This document shows positions 35,661-44,213 of a DNA stretch of 64,000 nt, piece after piece. The position numbers and the translations under genes were made by a program. Each line of letters starts with the position of its first letter. The stretch's first letter is position 1. The DNA is from Rhodovulum marinum (lineage in GTDB: Bacteria; Pseudomonadota; Alphaproteobacteria; Rhodobacterales; Rhodobacteraceae), in assembly GCF_004343075.1 (NCBI RefSeq), contig NZ_SLXP01000004.1:160325-224324 (forward strand), read 5' to 3'. The notes under the pieces were generated by a model that had not been told where the DNA came from, ran no database searches, and saw only the letters and a list, made by a program, of their open reading frames with translations.

Positions 35661-36371
35661 GTGAACGAGGTCAGAACCATTGCCGGGAAGGACAGCCGCG
35701 CGCCGTCGCGGGCCCGGGACGTGGCCGACAGCCTGACGCGCGCGATCCATGAACATCGCCTCGGTCCCGGCATGAAGCTGAACGAGGACGAGGTCGGCGA
35801 GATCTTCGGTGTCAGCCGCACCATCGTGCGTGCCGCGCTGCAACAACTGGCCCATGATCAACTGGTTGCCATCGAACCGCATCGCGGCGCCTTCGTCGCG
35901 CAGCCCTCGGTGCGCGAGGCGCGCGAGGTTTTCGAGGCGCGCGCGCTGCTGGAGCCGCGCACCGCCCATTCCGCGGCGCTGCGCGCCGATCCTGAGGACA
36001 TCGCGCAGTTGCGCCGCCATATCGAGCAGGAACATGCCGCGCTGGCGGACGGGCGGGACGGCCAGGCGCTGCGGCTGTCGGGACAGTTCCACCTGGAAAT
36101 CGCGCGGATCGCCGACCAGGCCACCATCGCCGAGTTCATCGGTCAGCTGATTTCGAGGTCGTCGCTGGTGATCGCGCTGTATTGGCGGCGGCGCAATGCT
36201 TTGTGTGAAAGCCACGCCCATGACGCGCTGATCGGGGCGCTGGCTGATGGCGACGGGCCGCGCGCCGAGGAGTTGATGAAGGGCCACCTTCTGGACCTGT
36301 TGTCCTCGTTGGACCTGCGCGAGGCGCCGGCCCAGCCGCGGTCGCTGAAAGAGGCGCTGGAGGGCGAATGA
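35661..36371 (+). CDS. GntR-family transcription regulator, FadR/FCD type
   Basis: The 236-residue protein has an N-terminal winged helix (DSLTRAIHEHRLGPGMKLNEDEVGEIFGVSRTIVRAALQQL in two helices, then the wing IEPHRGAFVAQPS). An all-helical FCD ligand domain follows from about residue 90 (FHLEIARIADQ; HDALIGAL with metal-type His/Asp). GTG 35661 follows GGAGA by about 8 bases; longer in-frame starts lie in the divergent promoter. It probably senses a carboxylic-acid intermediate and regulates the ABC/racemase operon. Confidence 0.85.
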   Translation: MNEVRTIAGKDSRAPSRARDVADSLTRAIHEHRLGPGMKLNEDEVGEIFGVSRTIVRAALQQLAHDQLVAIEPHRGAFVAQPSVREAREVFEARALLEPRTAHSAALRADPEDIAQLRRHIEQEHAALADGRDGQALRLSGQFHLEIARIADQATIAEFIGQLISRSSLVIALYWRRRNALCESHAHDALIGALADGDGPRAEELMKGHLLDLLSSLDLREAPAQPRSLKEALEGE

Positions 36372-37195
36372 AACTGCGCGAGATGACCCGCCGCGAGCTT
36401 GACCGGGTGCTGGGCTGGGCGGCGGACGAGGGCTGGAACCCGGGGCTTGACGATGCCGACCCGTTCCACGCGACTGACGCGGGCGGGTTCTTCGTGGCCG
36501 AGGTGGAGGGGCGCGCGGTCGCGGCGATTTCGGTGGTCAACCATACCGATGCGCTGGCCTTCCTGGGCCTGTACCTGTGCCACCCGGATTACCGCGGGCG
36601 CGGGATCGGTCATGCGCTTTGGACCCATGCGCTGGGTCATGCCGGCGCGCGGGCCGTGGGGCTGGACGGGGTCGCGGCGCAGCAGGAAAATTACCGAAAG
36701 TCGGGTTTCGTGCGGGCCGGCAGCACGGTGCGGTATGCCGGCGTGCTGCCCGGTGCGTTCCATTCCGGGAACGGTCCGGTCGGCGCGCGCGAGCGCGGCG
36801 CCCTGATCGCGATGGAGGCGCGGGCGACGGGGTACGAAAAGCCGCGGTTCCTGGGCGCGTGGCTGACCGATACCGCGACGCGCAAGACGCTGGTGGCCCG
36901 CAAGGAGGGCGAGCCGACGGGGTTCGTCACGGTGCGGAAATGCCGCGAAGGGTTCAAGATCGGCCCGCTTGTGGCGCGCAACGAGGCGGTCGCCGCGGCG
37001 CTGATCGAGGCGGCTGGCGTGGCGACCGGCGAGGCGCCGGTGATGATCGACGTGCCCGAAGGCGAGCGTTGGCTGGGGGCCCATTGCGCGGGTTTGGGGC
37101 TGGTGCCGGTCTTCGAGACAGCGCGGATGTATCGCGGCGCGGCGCCCTCACGTGGCGAGGTGGTGTCGGCGGTGGCGACGCTGGAACTGGGCTAG
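36368..37195 (+). CDS. GNAT acetyltransferase with YitH-like C-terminal domain
   Basis: The 275-residue protein has a GNAT domain (residues 1-140). LYLCHPDYRGRGIGHALW holds the acetyl-CoA pyrophosphate loop RGRGIG, and GLDGVAAQQENYRKSGF is the usual end motif. A second domain of about 130 residues has the style of the YitH/Acetyltransf_18 group (WLGAHCAGLGLVPVFETARMY). The start overlaps the gntR stop as ATGA, so both are made together. The acceptor is unknown; an amine or amino acid linked with the transporter is possible. Confidence 0.8.
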   Translation: MKLREMTRRELDRVLGWAADEGWNPGLDDADPFHATDAGGFFVAEVEGRAVAAISVVNHTDALAFLGLYLCHPDYRGRGIGHALWTHALGHAGARAVGLDGVAAQQENYRKSGFVRAGSTVRYAGVLPGAFHSGNGPVGARERGALIAMEARATGYEKPRFLGAWLTDTATRKTLVARKEGEPTGFVTVRKCREGFKIGPLVARNEAVAAALIEAAGVATGEAPVMIDVPEGERWLGAHCAGLGLVPVFETARMYRGAAPSRGEVVSAVATLELG

Positions 37196-37227
37196 GGGCG
37201 CGTTCGGGATGCGGCCGTCGGGCCTGG

Positions 37228-38481
37228 TCAGTGTGCCTGGGCCATCTGACGCGCCGCGCCGATCTGGCGATACCAGGCGACGATCCGGGCACGCTCGGCC
37301 TCTTCGATCATCATGATGTTGCCCGGCGGCATGGCATGCGTGACGCCGGCCTGCAGGTAGATGCGTTTCGCCTGGGCCGCGATCTGGGCGTCGGTTTCCA
37401 GATGCACGCCCTTGGGCGCGGTCGCGAGCCCGGGCCAGAGCGGTTCGGCCGCGTGGCACATCGCACAGCGGGTGGCCACGATCTCGCGCACTTCGTCGAA
37501 GCCGGGGGCGGCCACGGCGGGTTGCAGGTGGCCGGGCAGGGCGGCGTCTTCGATGGGCGCGGCGTCCTTGGTCATCGGTGCCGCCGACAGCGCCATGATG
37601 GCCAGGAACACCGCCGCCGTCGCGCCCCAGGTCCAGTTCGGGCGGCCTTGGCGCGCGTGCATCGTGTTGAAATAATGCCGGATCGTCACGCCCATCAGGA
37701 AGGTCAGGCTGGCGATGATCCAGTTGTACTCGGTGGCGAAGGCCAGCGGGTAATGGTTCGACAGCATCAGGAAGATCACCGGCAACGTCAGGTAGTTGTT
37801 GTGCATCGAGCGCAGCTTGGCGATTTGCCCGTATTTCGGGTCGGGGGTGCGGCCGGCCTTGAGATCGGCCACGACGACGCGCTGGTTCGGCATGATCACC
37901 AGGAAGACGTTCGCCACCATGATCGTGCCGGTGAAGGCGCCCAGGTGCAGAAGGGCGGCGCGCCCGGTGAAGACTTGCGTGTATCCCCATGACATCGCGA
38001 CGAGAATCGCGAAGAGGATCAGCATCAGCGTGGTGGGTTTCCGGCCCAGCGGGCTGCGGCACAGCAGGTCATACAGCACCCAGCCCAGCGCCAGCGATCC
38101 CGCCGAAATGGCGATGGCCTGCCATTGGGCCAACTCCATCCTGGTGTAGTCGATCAGGTAGAGTTCCGCTCCAAGCCAGTAGACCAGCGCGAGCAGCGCA
38201 AAGCCCGAAAGCCAGGTCGAGTAGGCCTCCCATTTGAACCAGGTCAGGTGGTCTGGCATGTGGTCGGGGGCGACGGTGTATTTCTGGATATGGTAGAAAC
38301 CGCCGCCATGCACCTGCCACTCCTCGCCCAGCACGCCCTTTGGGCTGTGGGCGGCCTTGGTCAGGCCAAGGTCGAGCGCGATGAAATAGAAGGACGACCC
38401 GATCCAGGCGATGCCGGTGATGACGTGAAGCCAGCGGACGGCGAATTCCAGCCAGTCGAGGATCATCGCGGTTTCGAACAT
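37228..38481 (-). CDS. puuD: Urate hydroxylase PuuD, membrane protein with cytochrome c domain
   Basis: This is a 417-residue protein. The N-terminal 300 residues have about eight membrane helices, beginning with WLEFAVRWLHVITGIAWIGSSFYFI, which includes the conserved His/Trp. The C-terminal domain is a cytochrome c with CAMCH near residue 338-342 and a late Met (GVTHAMPPGNIMMI) as axial ligand. This architecture is diagnostic for PuuD, which oxidises urate to 5-hydroxyisourate and passes electrons to the respiratory chain. It is divergent from a LysR gene. The other urate enzymes lie just beyond. Confidence 0.92.
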   Translation of the reverse strand: MFETAMILDWLEFAVRWLHVITGIAWIGSSFYFIALDLGLTKAAHSPKGVLGEEWQVHGGGFYHIQKYTVAPDHMPDHLTWFKWEAYSTWLSGFALLALVYWLGAELYLIDYTRMELAQWQAIAISAGSLALGWVLYDLLCRSPLGRKPTTLMLILFAILVAMSWGYTQVFTGRAALLHLGAFTGTIMVANVFLVIMPNQRVVVADLKAGRTPDPKYGQIAKLRSMHNNYLTLPVIFLMLSNHYPLAFATEYNWIIASLTFLMGVTIRHYFNTMHARQGRPNWTWGATAAVFLAIMALSAAPMTKDAAPIEDAALPGHLQPAVAAPGFDEVREIVATRCAMCHAAEPLWPGLATAPKGVHLETDAQIAAQAKRIYLQAGVTHAMPPGNIMMIEEAERARIVAWYRQIGAARQMAQAH

Positions 38482-38533
38482 GGGGGCACTCCTTGCGGTG
38501 TTGCCGGGACGCTATACGCGGGCGGGGCTTTCT

Positions 38534-38550
38534 GATAATTCCTGATTATC
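38534..38550. promoter_or_regulatory. LysR-type operator (T-N11-A dyad)
   Basis: GATAATTCCTGATTATC is a perfect dyad (GATAAT-N5-ATTATC) containing the T-N11-A pattern of LysR sites. It lies in the 104-base gap between puuD and the divergent LysR gene, as expected for a regulator controlling itself and its neighbour. Confidence 0.65.
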
Positions 38551-38585
38551 CCGATCAGTTTCAAAAAGATCCGAACAATCCGGTT

Positions 38586-39518
38586 ATGACCAGCCTCAAC
38601 AATATCCGCATGTTCGTCCGCGTCTACGAGTTGGAAAACATGTCGGCGGCGGCGCGTGACCTGCAGGTGTCGGCCGCGGTGGCCTCGTCGCGGATCGCGG
38701 AACTGGAGCGGCATCTGGGGATCCGGCTGTTCACCCGCACCACGCGGTCGATCCAGCCGACCGAGCAGGGGCGCATCTATTACCCCAAGGCGGTCAAGGT
38801 GATCGAGGCGCTGGAAGAGGCCGAGGCGGCGGTGCACGAGGTGACGCTGAACCCGCGGGGTTCGATCTTCGTTTCGGCGCCGCTGGGGGTGGGCCGCCGC
38901 CTGATCGCGCCCAACGTCGCGCAGTTCCATGAAAATTACCCCGAGGTGCATGTGCGCCTGCGGCTGTCGGACCGCAAGGTGGATGTCACGGGCGAGGGGT
39001 TGGATGTCAGCTTTGCGCTGGGGGAGTTGCCCGATTCCGGGCTTCGCGTTCGGATGCTGGCCGATTGCCCCCGGGTCCTGTGCGCCGCCCCCGCCTATAT
39101 CGCGCGCCGGGGCATGCCGAAAAGCGGGGCGGAGCTGGTGGCCGACGGTCACGAATGCCTGTTGCTGCGGTTCCCCGGTTCGACCGAGTTCCGCTGGACG
39201 CTGAGAACGCCCGAGGGGTTGCGGAGATTCGACGTGAAAGGGCCTTATGCCTGTGACGATGGCGATGTGCTGACAGAATGGGCGCTGGACGGGCGGGGGA
39301 TCGTGATGAAGCCCGCCTTCGACGTGGCCGAGCACCTTGCAAGCGGTGCGCTGGTCCCGGTCGCCGAGTCGACGCCGCCGCCCGATGCACAGCTTGCCTG
39401 CCTGTTTCCGCACAAGCGTAACCAGGACCCGAAAAGCCGGTTGTTCATCGAGTTCATGGCCGAGCGGATCAAGGCCGAGCTGAAGCGCCGCGAGCGGGTT
39501 TATCAGCTGCCACGATAG
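38586..39518 (+). CDS. LysR-family transcription regulator of urate catabolism
   Basis: The 310-residue protein has the LysR winged helix at its N-terminus ([19 protein letters not shown]; helix [40 protein letters not shown]). The two-lobed ligand domain follows ([19 protein letters not shown] onward). ATG 38586 is the family-typical start. It is divergent from puuD and convergent with uraH, whose coding end it overlaps by 16 bases. The location makes a urate, hydroxyisourate or ureide effector likely, by inference. Confidence 0.88.
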   Translation: MTSLNNIRMFVRVYELENMSAAARDLQVSAAVASSRIAELERHLGIRLFTRTTRSIQPTEQGRIYYPKAVKVIEALEEAEAAVHEVTLNPRGSIFVSAPLGVGRRLIAPNVAQFHENYPEVHVRLRLSDRKVDVTGEGLDVSFALGELPDSGLRVRMLADCPRVLCAAPAYIARRGMPKSGAELVADGHECLLLRFPGSTEFRWTLRTPEGLRRFDVKGPYACDDGDVLTEWALDGRGIVMKPAFDVAEHLASGALVPVAESTPPPDAQLACLFPHKRNQDPKSRLFIEFMAERIKAELKRRERVYQLPR

Positions 39519-39847
39519 GTGGAGTAACCGTAGGGCGAGAGCAGCAGCGGCACGTGGTAGTGATCCGCCGCGGCCATGGCGAACCGCAGCGGGATCACGT
39601 CGAGGAAGTCGGCGGCAAGCCCCAGCCCGCGCAGGTAATCGCCTGCGTGGAAGACCAGTTCATAGGTGCCTGGGGCGAACGCCGCTTCGGGCAGGATCGG
39701 GGCGTCGGTGCGGCCATCGGCATTGGTGCGCATCTCGGCCAGGCGCGCGCGGGTCTCGCCATCGAGCCGGAACAGCTCGATCCGCAGGCCGGCCGCGGGG
39801 CAGCCGCGCGCGGTGTCCAGAACATGGGTCGTCAGATATCCGGGCAT
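39503..39847 (-). CDS. uraH: 5-Hydroxyisourate hydrolase (transthyretin-like)
   Basis: This is a 114-residue protein of normal family length. It has the three family markers: [14 protein letters not shown] at the start with catalytic His8, the Arg near residue 43 in [11 protein letters not shown], and [19 protein letters not shown], whose terminal YRGS is the hallmark of HIU hydrolase versus transthyretin. It converts 5-hydroxyisourate to OHCU, the step after PuuD. It is divergent from puuE-uraD. Confidence 0.93.
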   Translation of the reverse strand: MPGYLTTHVLDTARGCPAAGLRIELFRLDGETRARLAEMRTNADGRTDAPILPEAAFAPGTYELVFHAGDYLRGLGLAADFLDVIPLRFAMAAADHYHVPLLLSPYGYSTYRGS

Positions 39848-39921
39848 CGAATGCCTCCCTTGCCGTTTTACCGGTCATGGCCGAGCCTGACGCCAATATA
39901 AACGCCCCAGTCCCCGAAACA

Positions 39922-39942
39922 CTTTCAGGATTTCCTTGAAAG
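39922..39942. promoter_or_regulatory. Dyad in the uraH / puuE divergent promoter region
   Basis: CTTTCA and TGAAAG face each other 9 bases apart (the inner GGATTTCC adds a further short dyad). It lies 74 bases from the uraH start and 50 bases from the puuE start. Its sequence differs from the puuD-side site, so a different regulator or a different LysR contact may be involved. Confidence 0.45.
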
Positions 39943-39992
39943 ACGGGCGGGGCCTTATTGGAATATGCGAAAGTGATGCGAGGGAAGAACCA

Positions 39993-41411
39993 ATGAAACG
40001 CTATCCGCGCGACCTTCGGGGGTATGGCCCGACGCCCCCCGATCCGAAATGGCCGGGGGGCGCCCGGCTCGCGCTGCAATTCGTCATCAACTACGAAGAG
40101 GGCGGTGAGAACTGCCTGTTGCATGGCGACGAGGCGTCCGAGGCGTTCCTTTCGGAAATCGTCGGTGCCGCGGCCTGGCAGGGCCAGCGCCACTGGAACA
40201 TGGAGACGATCTACGATTATGGCGCGCGGGCGGGGTTCTGGCGGCTGCACCGGATGTTCACCGAACGCGCCATGCCGGTCACGGTCTACGGTGTCGCCAC
40301 CGCGCTGGCGCGCGGGCCGGAACAGGTCGCGGCGATGCAAGCGGCGGGGTGGGAGATCGCCAGCCACGGCCTGAAATGGATCGAGTACAAGGATTATTCC
40401 GAGGCCGACGAGCGGGCGCATATGGAAGAGGCCAAGCGCCTGCACGTGGCCGTCACCGGCGCGGCGCCGCGTGGCTGGTACACCGGGCGCTGTTCGATGC
40501 AGACCGTGCGGCTGGCGGCCGAGGATGGCGGTTTCGAATACGTTGCCGACAGTTACGCCGACGAATTGCCGTTCTGGATGAGGGTCGGCGACCGGCATCA
40601 ACTGGTCGTGCCCTACACGTTGGACGCCAATGACATGCGGTTCGCGACGCCGCAGGGGTTCAACTCGGGCGACCAGTTCTTCGCCTATCTCAAGGACAGT
40701 TTCGACCTGTTGCTGGAGGAGGGGCGCGCCGGTGCGCCGAAGATGATGTCGGTGGGCCTGCATTGCCGGCTGGTGGGTCGGCCGGGCCGGGCGCAGGCGC
40801 TGAAGCGGTTCCTGGATTACGTGGCGGGGCATGAGGATGTCTGGGTGGCGCGGCGCATCGACATCGCGCGGCATTGGGCGGCGACCCATCCGCCGCAGGC
40901 TTTGGACCGGCCGTCCGAGATGGATTGCGAGGCCTTCGTCGCGCGGTTCGGCGGCGTGTTCGAGCATTCGCCCTGGATCGCGGAAGAGGCGCACGGGCTG
41001 GAACTGGGACCGGCGCATGATTGCGCTCTGGGGGTGCATAATGCGCTGGCCCGTATCTTCCGCATGGCGCCGCCCGAAAAGCGGTTGGACGTGCTGAAGG
41101 CCCACCCGGATCTTGCCGGCAAGCTGGCCGAGGCCCGCCGCCTGACGCCCGAGTCGACCGCCGAACAGGCCAGCGCGGGACTGGACGCCCTGACCGATGC
41201 CGAGCGCGCCCGGTTCCAGGACCTGAACGCCCGCTATACCGGCCGCTTCGGCTTTCCCTTCATCATCGCGGTGCGCGACCACGACAAGGCGTCGATCCTG
41301 GCGGCCTTTGAACGGCGGCTGGAGAACGACGCCGAGACCGAGTTCGCCGAGGCCTGCGCCCAGGTCGAACGGATCGCCCTTCATCGCCTCAGGGAGATGC
41401 TGCCCGAATGA
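39993..41411 (+). CDS. puuE: Fused allantoinase PuuE and OHCU decarboxylase UraD
   Basis: The 472-residue chain joins two enzymes. Residues 1-305 are a polysaccharide-deacetylase-like allantoinase (ALQFVINYEEGGENCLLHGD, ASHGLKWIEY and GWYTGRCSMQT are PuuE motifs). Residues 310-472 are OHCU decarboxylase: FGGVFEHSPWIAEEAHG, VLKAHPDLAGKLA with its His, and FPFIIAVRDHDK. UraD gives S-allantoin, and PuuE opens it to allantoate. Fusing them is a known alphaproteobacterial arrangement. GAGGGA precedes ATG 39993. The stop overlaps the next start by 4 bases. Confidence 0.92.
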   Translation: MKRYPRDLRGYGPTPPDPKWPGGARLALQFVINYEEGGENCLLHGDEASEAFLSEIVGAAAWQGQRHWNMETIYDYGARAGFWRLHRMFTERAMPVTVYGVATALARGPEQVAAMQAAGWEIASHGLKWIEYKDYSEADERAHMEEAKRLHVAVTGAAPRGWYTGRCSMQTVRLAAEDGGFEYVADSYADELPFWMRVGDRHQLVVPYTLDANDMRFATPQGFNSGDQFFAYLKDSFDLLLEEGRAGAPKMMSVGLHCRLVGRPGRAQALKRFLDYVAGHEDVWVARRIDIARHWAATHPPQALDRPSEMDCEAFVARFGGVFEHSPWIAEEAHGLELGPAHDCALGVHNALARIFRMAPPEKRLDVLKAHPDLAGKLAEARRLTPESTAEQASAGLDALTDAERARFQDLNARYTGRFGFPFIIAVRDHDKASILAAFERRLENDAETEFAEACAQVERIALHRLREMLPE

Positions 41412-42238
41412 CCCATCCGACCTATTTTGCGCCCAAGGGTGGCCTGCCCGGGCAGGACGCGCTGCATACCGGGCGCGCCGTCTTCACCGAGGCCTATGCG
41501 GTGATCCCGGGGGGCGTGATGCGCGACATCGTCACCAGCGCGCTGCCGCATTGGGACCAGACGCGGGCCTGGATCATCGCGCGGCCGATGACCGGCTTTG
41601 CCGAAACCTTTGCGCATTACGTGATGGAGGTGGCGCCGGGCGGCGGCAGTGACCGGCCCGAGCCGGACCCCGGGGCCCAAGCGGTGATCTTCGTCACCGA
41701 GGGCGCCATCGAGATCGCGCTGGGCGAGATCGCGCACCTGGTCGAGCCGGGCGGATATGCCTACCTGCCGCCGGGCTGTGGCTGGCGCCTGCGCGCGCTG
41801 GGCGAGGCGCCCGCGCGGTTCCACTGGCTGCGCAAGCGTTACCAGGCGGTCGAGGGGATCGACGCCCCCGATCCTGTCTTTGCCAGCGATTCCGAGACGG
41901 CGCCGGTGGGCATGCCGGGCACCGATGGCCGCTGGGCCACCACCCGCTTTGTCGACCCCGACGACCTGCGCCACGACATGCACGTGAACATCGTCACGCT
42001 GGAACCGGGCGCCTCGATCCCGTTCGAGGAAACCCACGTGATGGAACACGGGCTCTACGTGCTGGAGGGCAAGGCCGTTTACCGGCTGAACCGCGACTGG
42101 GTCGAGGTCGAGGCGGGGGATTACATGTGGCTGCGCGCGTTCTGTCCACAGGCCTGTTACGCGGGCGGGCCGGGGCGGTTCCGGTATCTGCTGTACAAGG
42201 ACGTGAACCGGCATCCCGCGCTGGCGCCGGGCGGATGA
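41408..42238 (+). CDS. allE: (S)-ureidoglycine aminohydrolase-like bicupin (AllE/YlbA)
   Basis: The 276-residue protein has two cupin domains. The N-terminal half is around residues 75-130 (EPGGYAYLPPGCGWRLRA) and the metal-binding C-terminal half has DMHVNIVTLEPGASIPFEETHVMEHGLYVLEGKAVYRLN. This matches YlbA/UGlyAH, which deaminates (S)-ureidoglycine to ureidoglycolate. Databases often label it bifunctional allantoicase, but allantoicase has a different fold. The start overlaps the puuE stop as ATGA, and its stop overlaps allA by 4 bases. Confidence 0.87.
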   Translation: MTHPTYFAPKGGLPGQDALHTGRAVFTEAYAVIPGGVMRDIVTSALPHWDQTRAWIIARPMTGFAETFAHYVMEVAPGGGSDRPEPDPGAQAVIFVTEGAIEIALGEIAHLVEPGGYAYLPPGCGWRLRALGEAPARFHWLRKRYQAVEGIDAPDPVFASDSETAPVGMPGTDGRWATTRFVDPDDLRHDMHVNIVTLEPGASIPFEETHVMEHGLYVLEGKAVYRLNRDWVEVEAGDYMWLRAFCPQACYAGGPGRFRYLLYKDVNRHPALAPGG

Positions 42239-42714
42239 CCGATCTGCGCGCCCAGCCCCTGACCGCCGCGGCCTTCGCCCCCTTCGGCGAGGTGATCGAA
42301 ACGGGCGGCCCCTTTGTGACCATCAACGAGGGCGCCTGCCGCCGTTATACCGACCTGGCACGCTTCGACATCGTTGATGGCCGGCATGGCCTTAGCCTTT
42401 TCGCCGCCGAAATTCGTGCGCTGCCCTACGAGTGTGGGCTGCTGGAGCGGCACCCCTTGGGTTCGCAATGCTTCATTCCGATGCAGGGCGCGCGATTTCT
42501 GATCATTGTTGCGCCAGATGAGGGCGGGGCGCCGGGAACGCCCGTGGCCTTCGTTGCCGAGGATCACCAAAGCGTGAACATCGCACGGAACACTTGGCAT
42601 GGCGTTCTGTGCCCGATTGCCGGCTCCGGCCTCTTCGCGGTCATCGACCGCATCGGGGAGGGAGGAAACCTGGAAGAGCACCGCCTGGGCCGGCCCATCC
42701 GCGTTACCGCCTGA
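42235..42714 (+). CDS. allA: Ureidoglycolate lyase
   Basis: This 159-residue protein fits AllA length and pattern: LTAAAFAPFGEVIET at the start, ERHPLGSQCFIPM in the middle and NIARNTWHGVLCPI with the conserved His. It splits ureidoglycolate into glyoxylate and urea. ATG 42235 overlaps the preceding gene by 4 bases. A frame extending back to 42127 is inside the previous gene. It ends 29 bases before the permease gene. Confidence 0.9.
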   Translation: MTDLRAQPLTAAAFAPFGEVIETGGPFVTINEGACRRYTDLARFDIVDGRHGLSLFAAEIRALPYECGLLERHPLGSQCFIPMQGARFLIIVAPDEGGAPGTPVAFVAEDHQSVNIARNTWHGVLCPIAGSGLFAVIDRIGEGGNLEEHRLGRPIRVTA

Positions 42715-42743
42715 CGGGGCGCGCAAAAACAGGGAGAAGGACG

Positions 42744-44177
42744 ATGGCAGACAGTTCCATCGGGACGCCGGAACAGCTCCGCGATCCCAATTATACGCCC
42801 GCGCTGCACAAGGCGGTGCCGCTGGGCATCCAGCATGTGCTGGCGATGTTCGTGTCGAACGTGACGCCCGCAATCATCATCGCGGGCGCGGCGGGGTTCG
42901 GCTTCGGCTCGGACGCGGGCGCGCAGGGCTTTCCGGACATGACCTACATGATCCAGATGTCGATGCTGTTCGCCGGTATCGCGACGCTGTTCCAGACCAT
43001 CGGCCTGGGCCCGGTCGGTGCGCGGCTGCCCATCGTGCAGGGTACCAGTTTCGCCTTTATCCCGATCATGATCCCGCTGGTGGCGGGCAAGGGTGTGGAC
43101 GCGCTGCCCGCGCTGTTCGGCGGCGTGCTGCTGGGCGGGTTGTTCCACGCCTTCCTCGGCACCTTCATCGGCAAGATCCGCTTTGCCCTGCCGCCGTTGG
43201 TCACCGGCCTTGTGGTCACGATGATCGGTCTGGCGCTGGTCAAGGTCGGCATCCAGTATGCCGCGGGCGGGGTGCCGGCCATCGACCAGCCGGAATATGG
43301 CAGCCTGCTCAACTGGTCGGCGGCGCTGGTGGTGATCTTTGTCACGCTGGGGTTGAAATTCTATGCCCGGGGTCTGCTGTCGGTTTCGGCGGTCGTGGTG
43401 GGCATTCTGGCGGGGTATCTCTATGCGCTGGTGATGGGCATGGTTTCGGTCGAGGCCATCACCACCAGCTGGGGCCGCGCGGCGCTGGTCGAGGTGCCGC
43501 TGCCGTTCAAATACGGGTTCGAGTTCAGCTTGGCGGCGGTGATCGGGTTCTGCCTGATGGCCTTTGTCTCGGCGGTAGAAACCGTGGGCGACGTGTCGGG
43601 CATCACCAAGGGCGGCGCCGGGCGCGAGGCGACGGACAAGGAAATCCAGGGGGCGACCTATGCGGATGGGGTCGGCACCGCGGTTGCGGGCATTTTCGGG
43701 GCGCTGCCCAACACGTCCTTCAGCCAGAACGTGGGCCTGATCGCCATGACCGGCGTGATGAGCCGCCATGTCGTGACCATTGGCGCGATCTTCCTGATCC
43801 TCTGCGGGCTGGTGCCCAAGGTTGGCGCGGTGATCCGCACCATCCCGATCGAGGTGCTGGGCGGCGGTGTGATCGTGATGTTCGGCATGGTGGTCGCGGC
43901 GGGTATCTCGATGCTGTCGGACGTGAACTGGAACCGGCGCAACATGGTGATCTTTGCGATCGCGCTGTCGGTGGGGCTGGGGCTGCAGCTCGACCCCAAG
44001 GCGGTGCAATACCTGCCCGACACGATCCGCATCCTGATGACCAGCGGCCTGTTGCCCGCGGCCCTGATCGCCATCGTGCTGAACCTTGTCCTGCCCGAGG
44101 AACTGGCCTCGGAGGCGACGGAAGAGGTGTCCGGCGGCATGGCGGGCCACGGCCGGGGCAGCCTGCCCGGCGAGTGA
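42744..44177 (+). CDS. uacT: Nucleobase:cation symporter-2 family permease, urate/xanthine type
   Basis: The 477-residue protein has about 12-14 helices and the NAT signature QNVGLIAMTG, with the preceding GALPNTSFS stretch. The N-terminal GIQHVLAMFVSNVTPAIII region is characteristic of urate/xanthine NAT members. AGGGAGAAGG lies 4 bases before ATG 42744. The position in the urate operon supports urate or xanthine as substrate; the symbol rests on that context. Confidence 0.85.
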   Translation: MADSSIGTPEQLRDPNYTPALHKAVPLGIQHVLAMFVSNVTPAIIIAGAAGFGFGSDAGAQGFPDMTYMIQMSMLFAGIATLFQTIGLGPVGARLPIVQGTSFAFIPIMIPLVAGKGVDALPALFGGVLLGGLFHAFLGTFIGKIRFALPPLVTGLVVTMIGLALVKVGIQYAAGGVPAIDQPEYGSLLNWSAALVVIFVTLGLKFYARGLLSVSAVVVGILAGYLYALVMGMVSVEAITTSWGRAALVEVPLPFKYGFEFSLAAVIGFCLMAFVSAVETVGDVSGITKGGAGREATDKEIQGATYADGVGTAVAGIFGALPNTSFSQNVGLIAMTGVMSRHVVTIGAIFLILCGLVPKVGAVIRTIPIEVLGGGVIVMFGMVVAAGISMLSDVNWNRRNMVIFAIALSVGLGLQLDPKAVQYLPDTIRILMTSGLLPAALIAIVLNLVLPEELASEATEEVSGGMAGHGRGSLPGE

Positions 44178-44184
44178 GCCCGGG

Positions 44185-44212
44185 CGCGGCCGCCCCGCCG
44201 CGGGCGGCCGCG
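44185..44212. terminator. Bidirectional hairpin between permease gene and eCIS operon
   Basis: CGCGGCCGCCC and GGGCGGCCGCG form a perfect 11-base stem with a six-base loop, filling the 36-base gap between two convergent operons. It lacks a long T run but is well placed to end both transcripts. Confidence 0.65.
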
Positions 44213-44213
44213 T

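Noticed and set aside
41408-42238. True allantoicase
   Set aside because: The protein is a bicupin of the ureidoglycine aminohydrolase type; allantoicase has a different beta-sandwich repeat.
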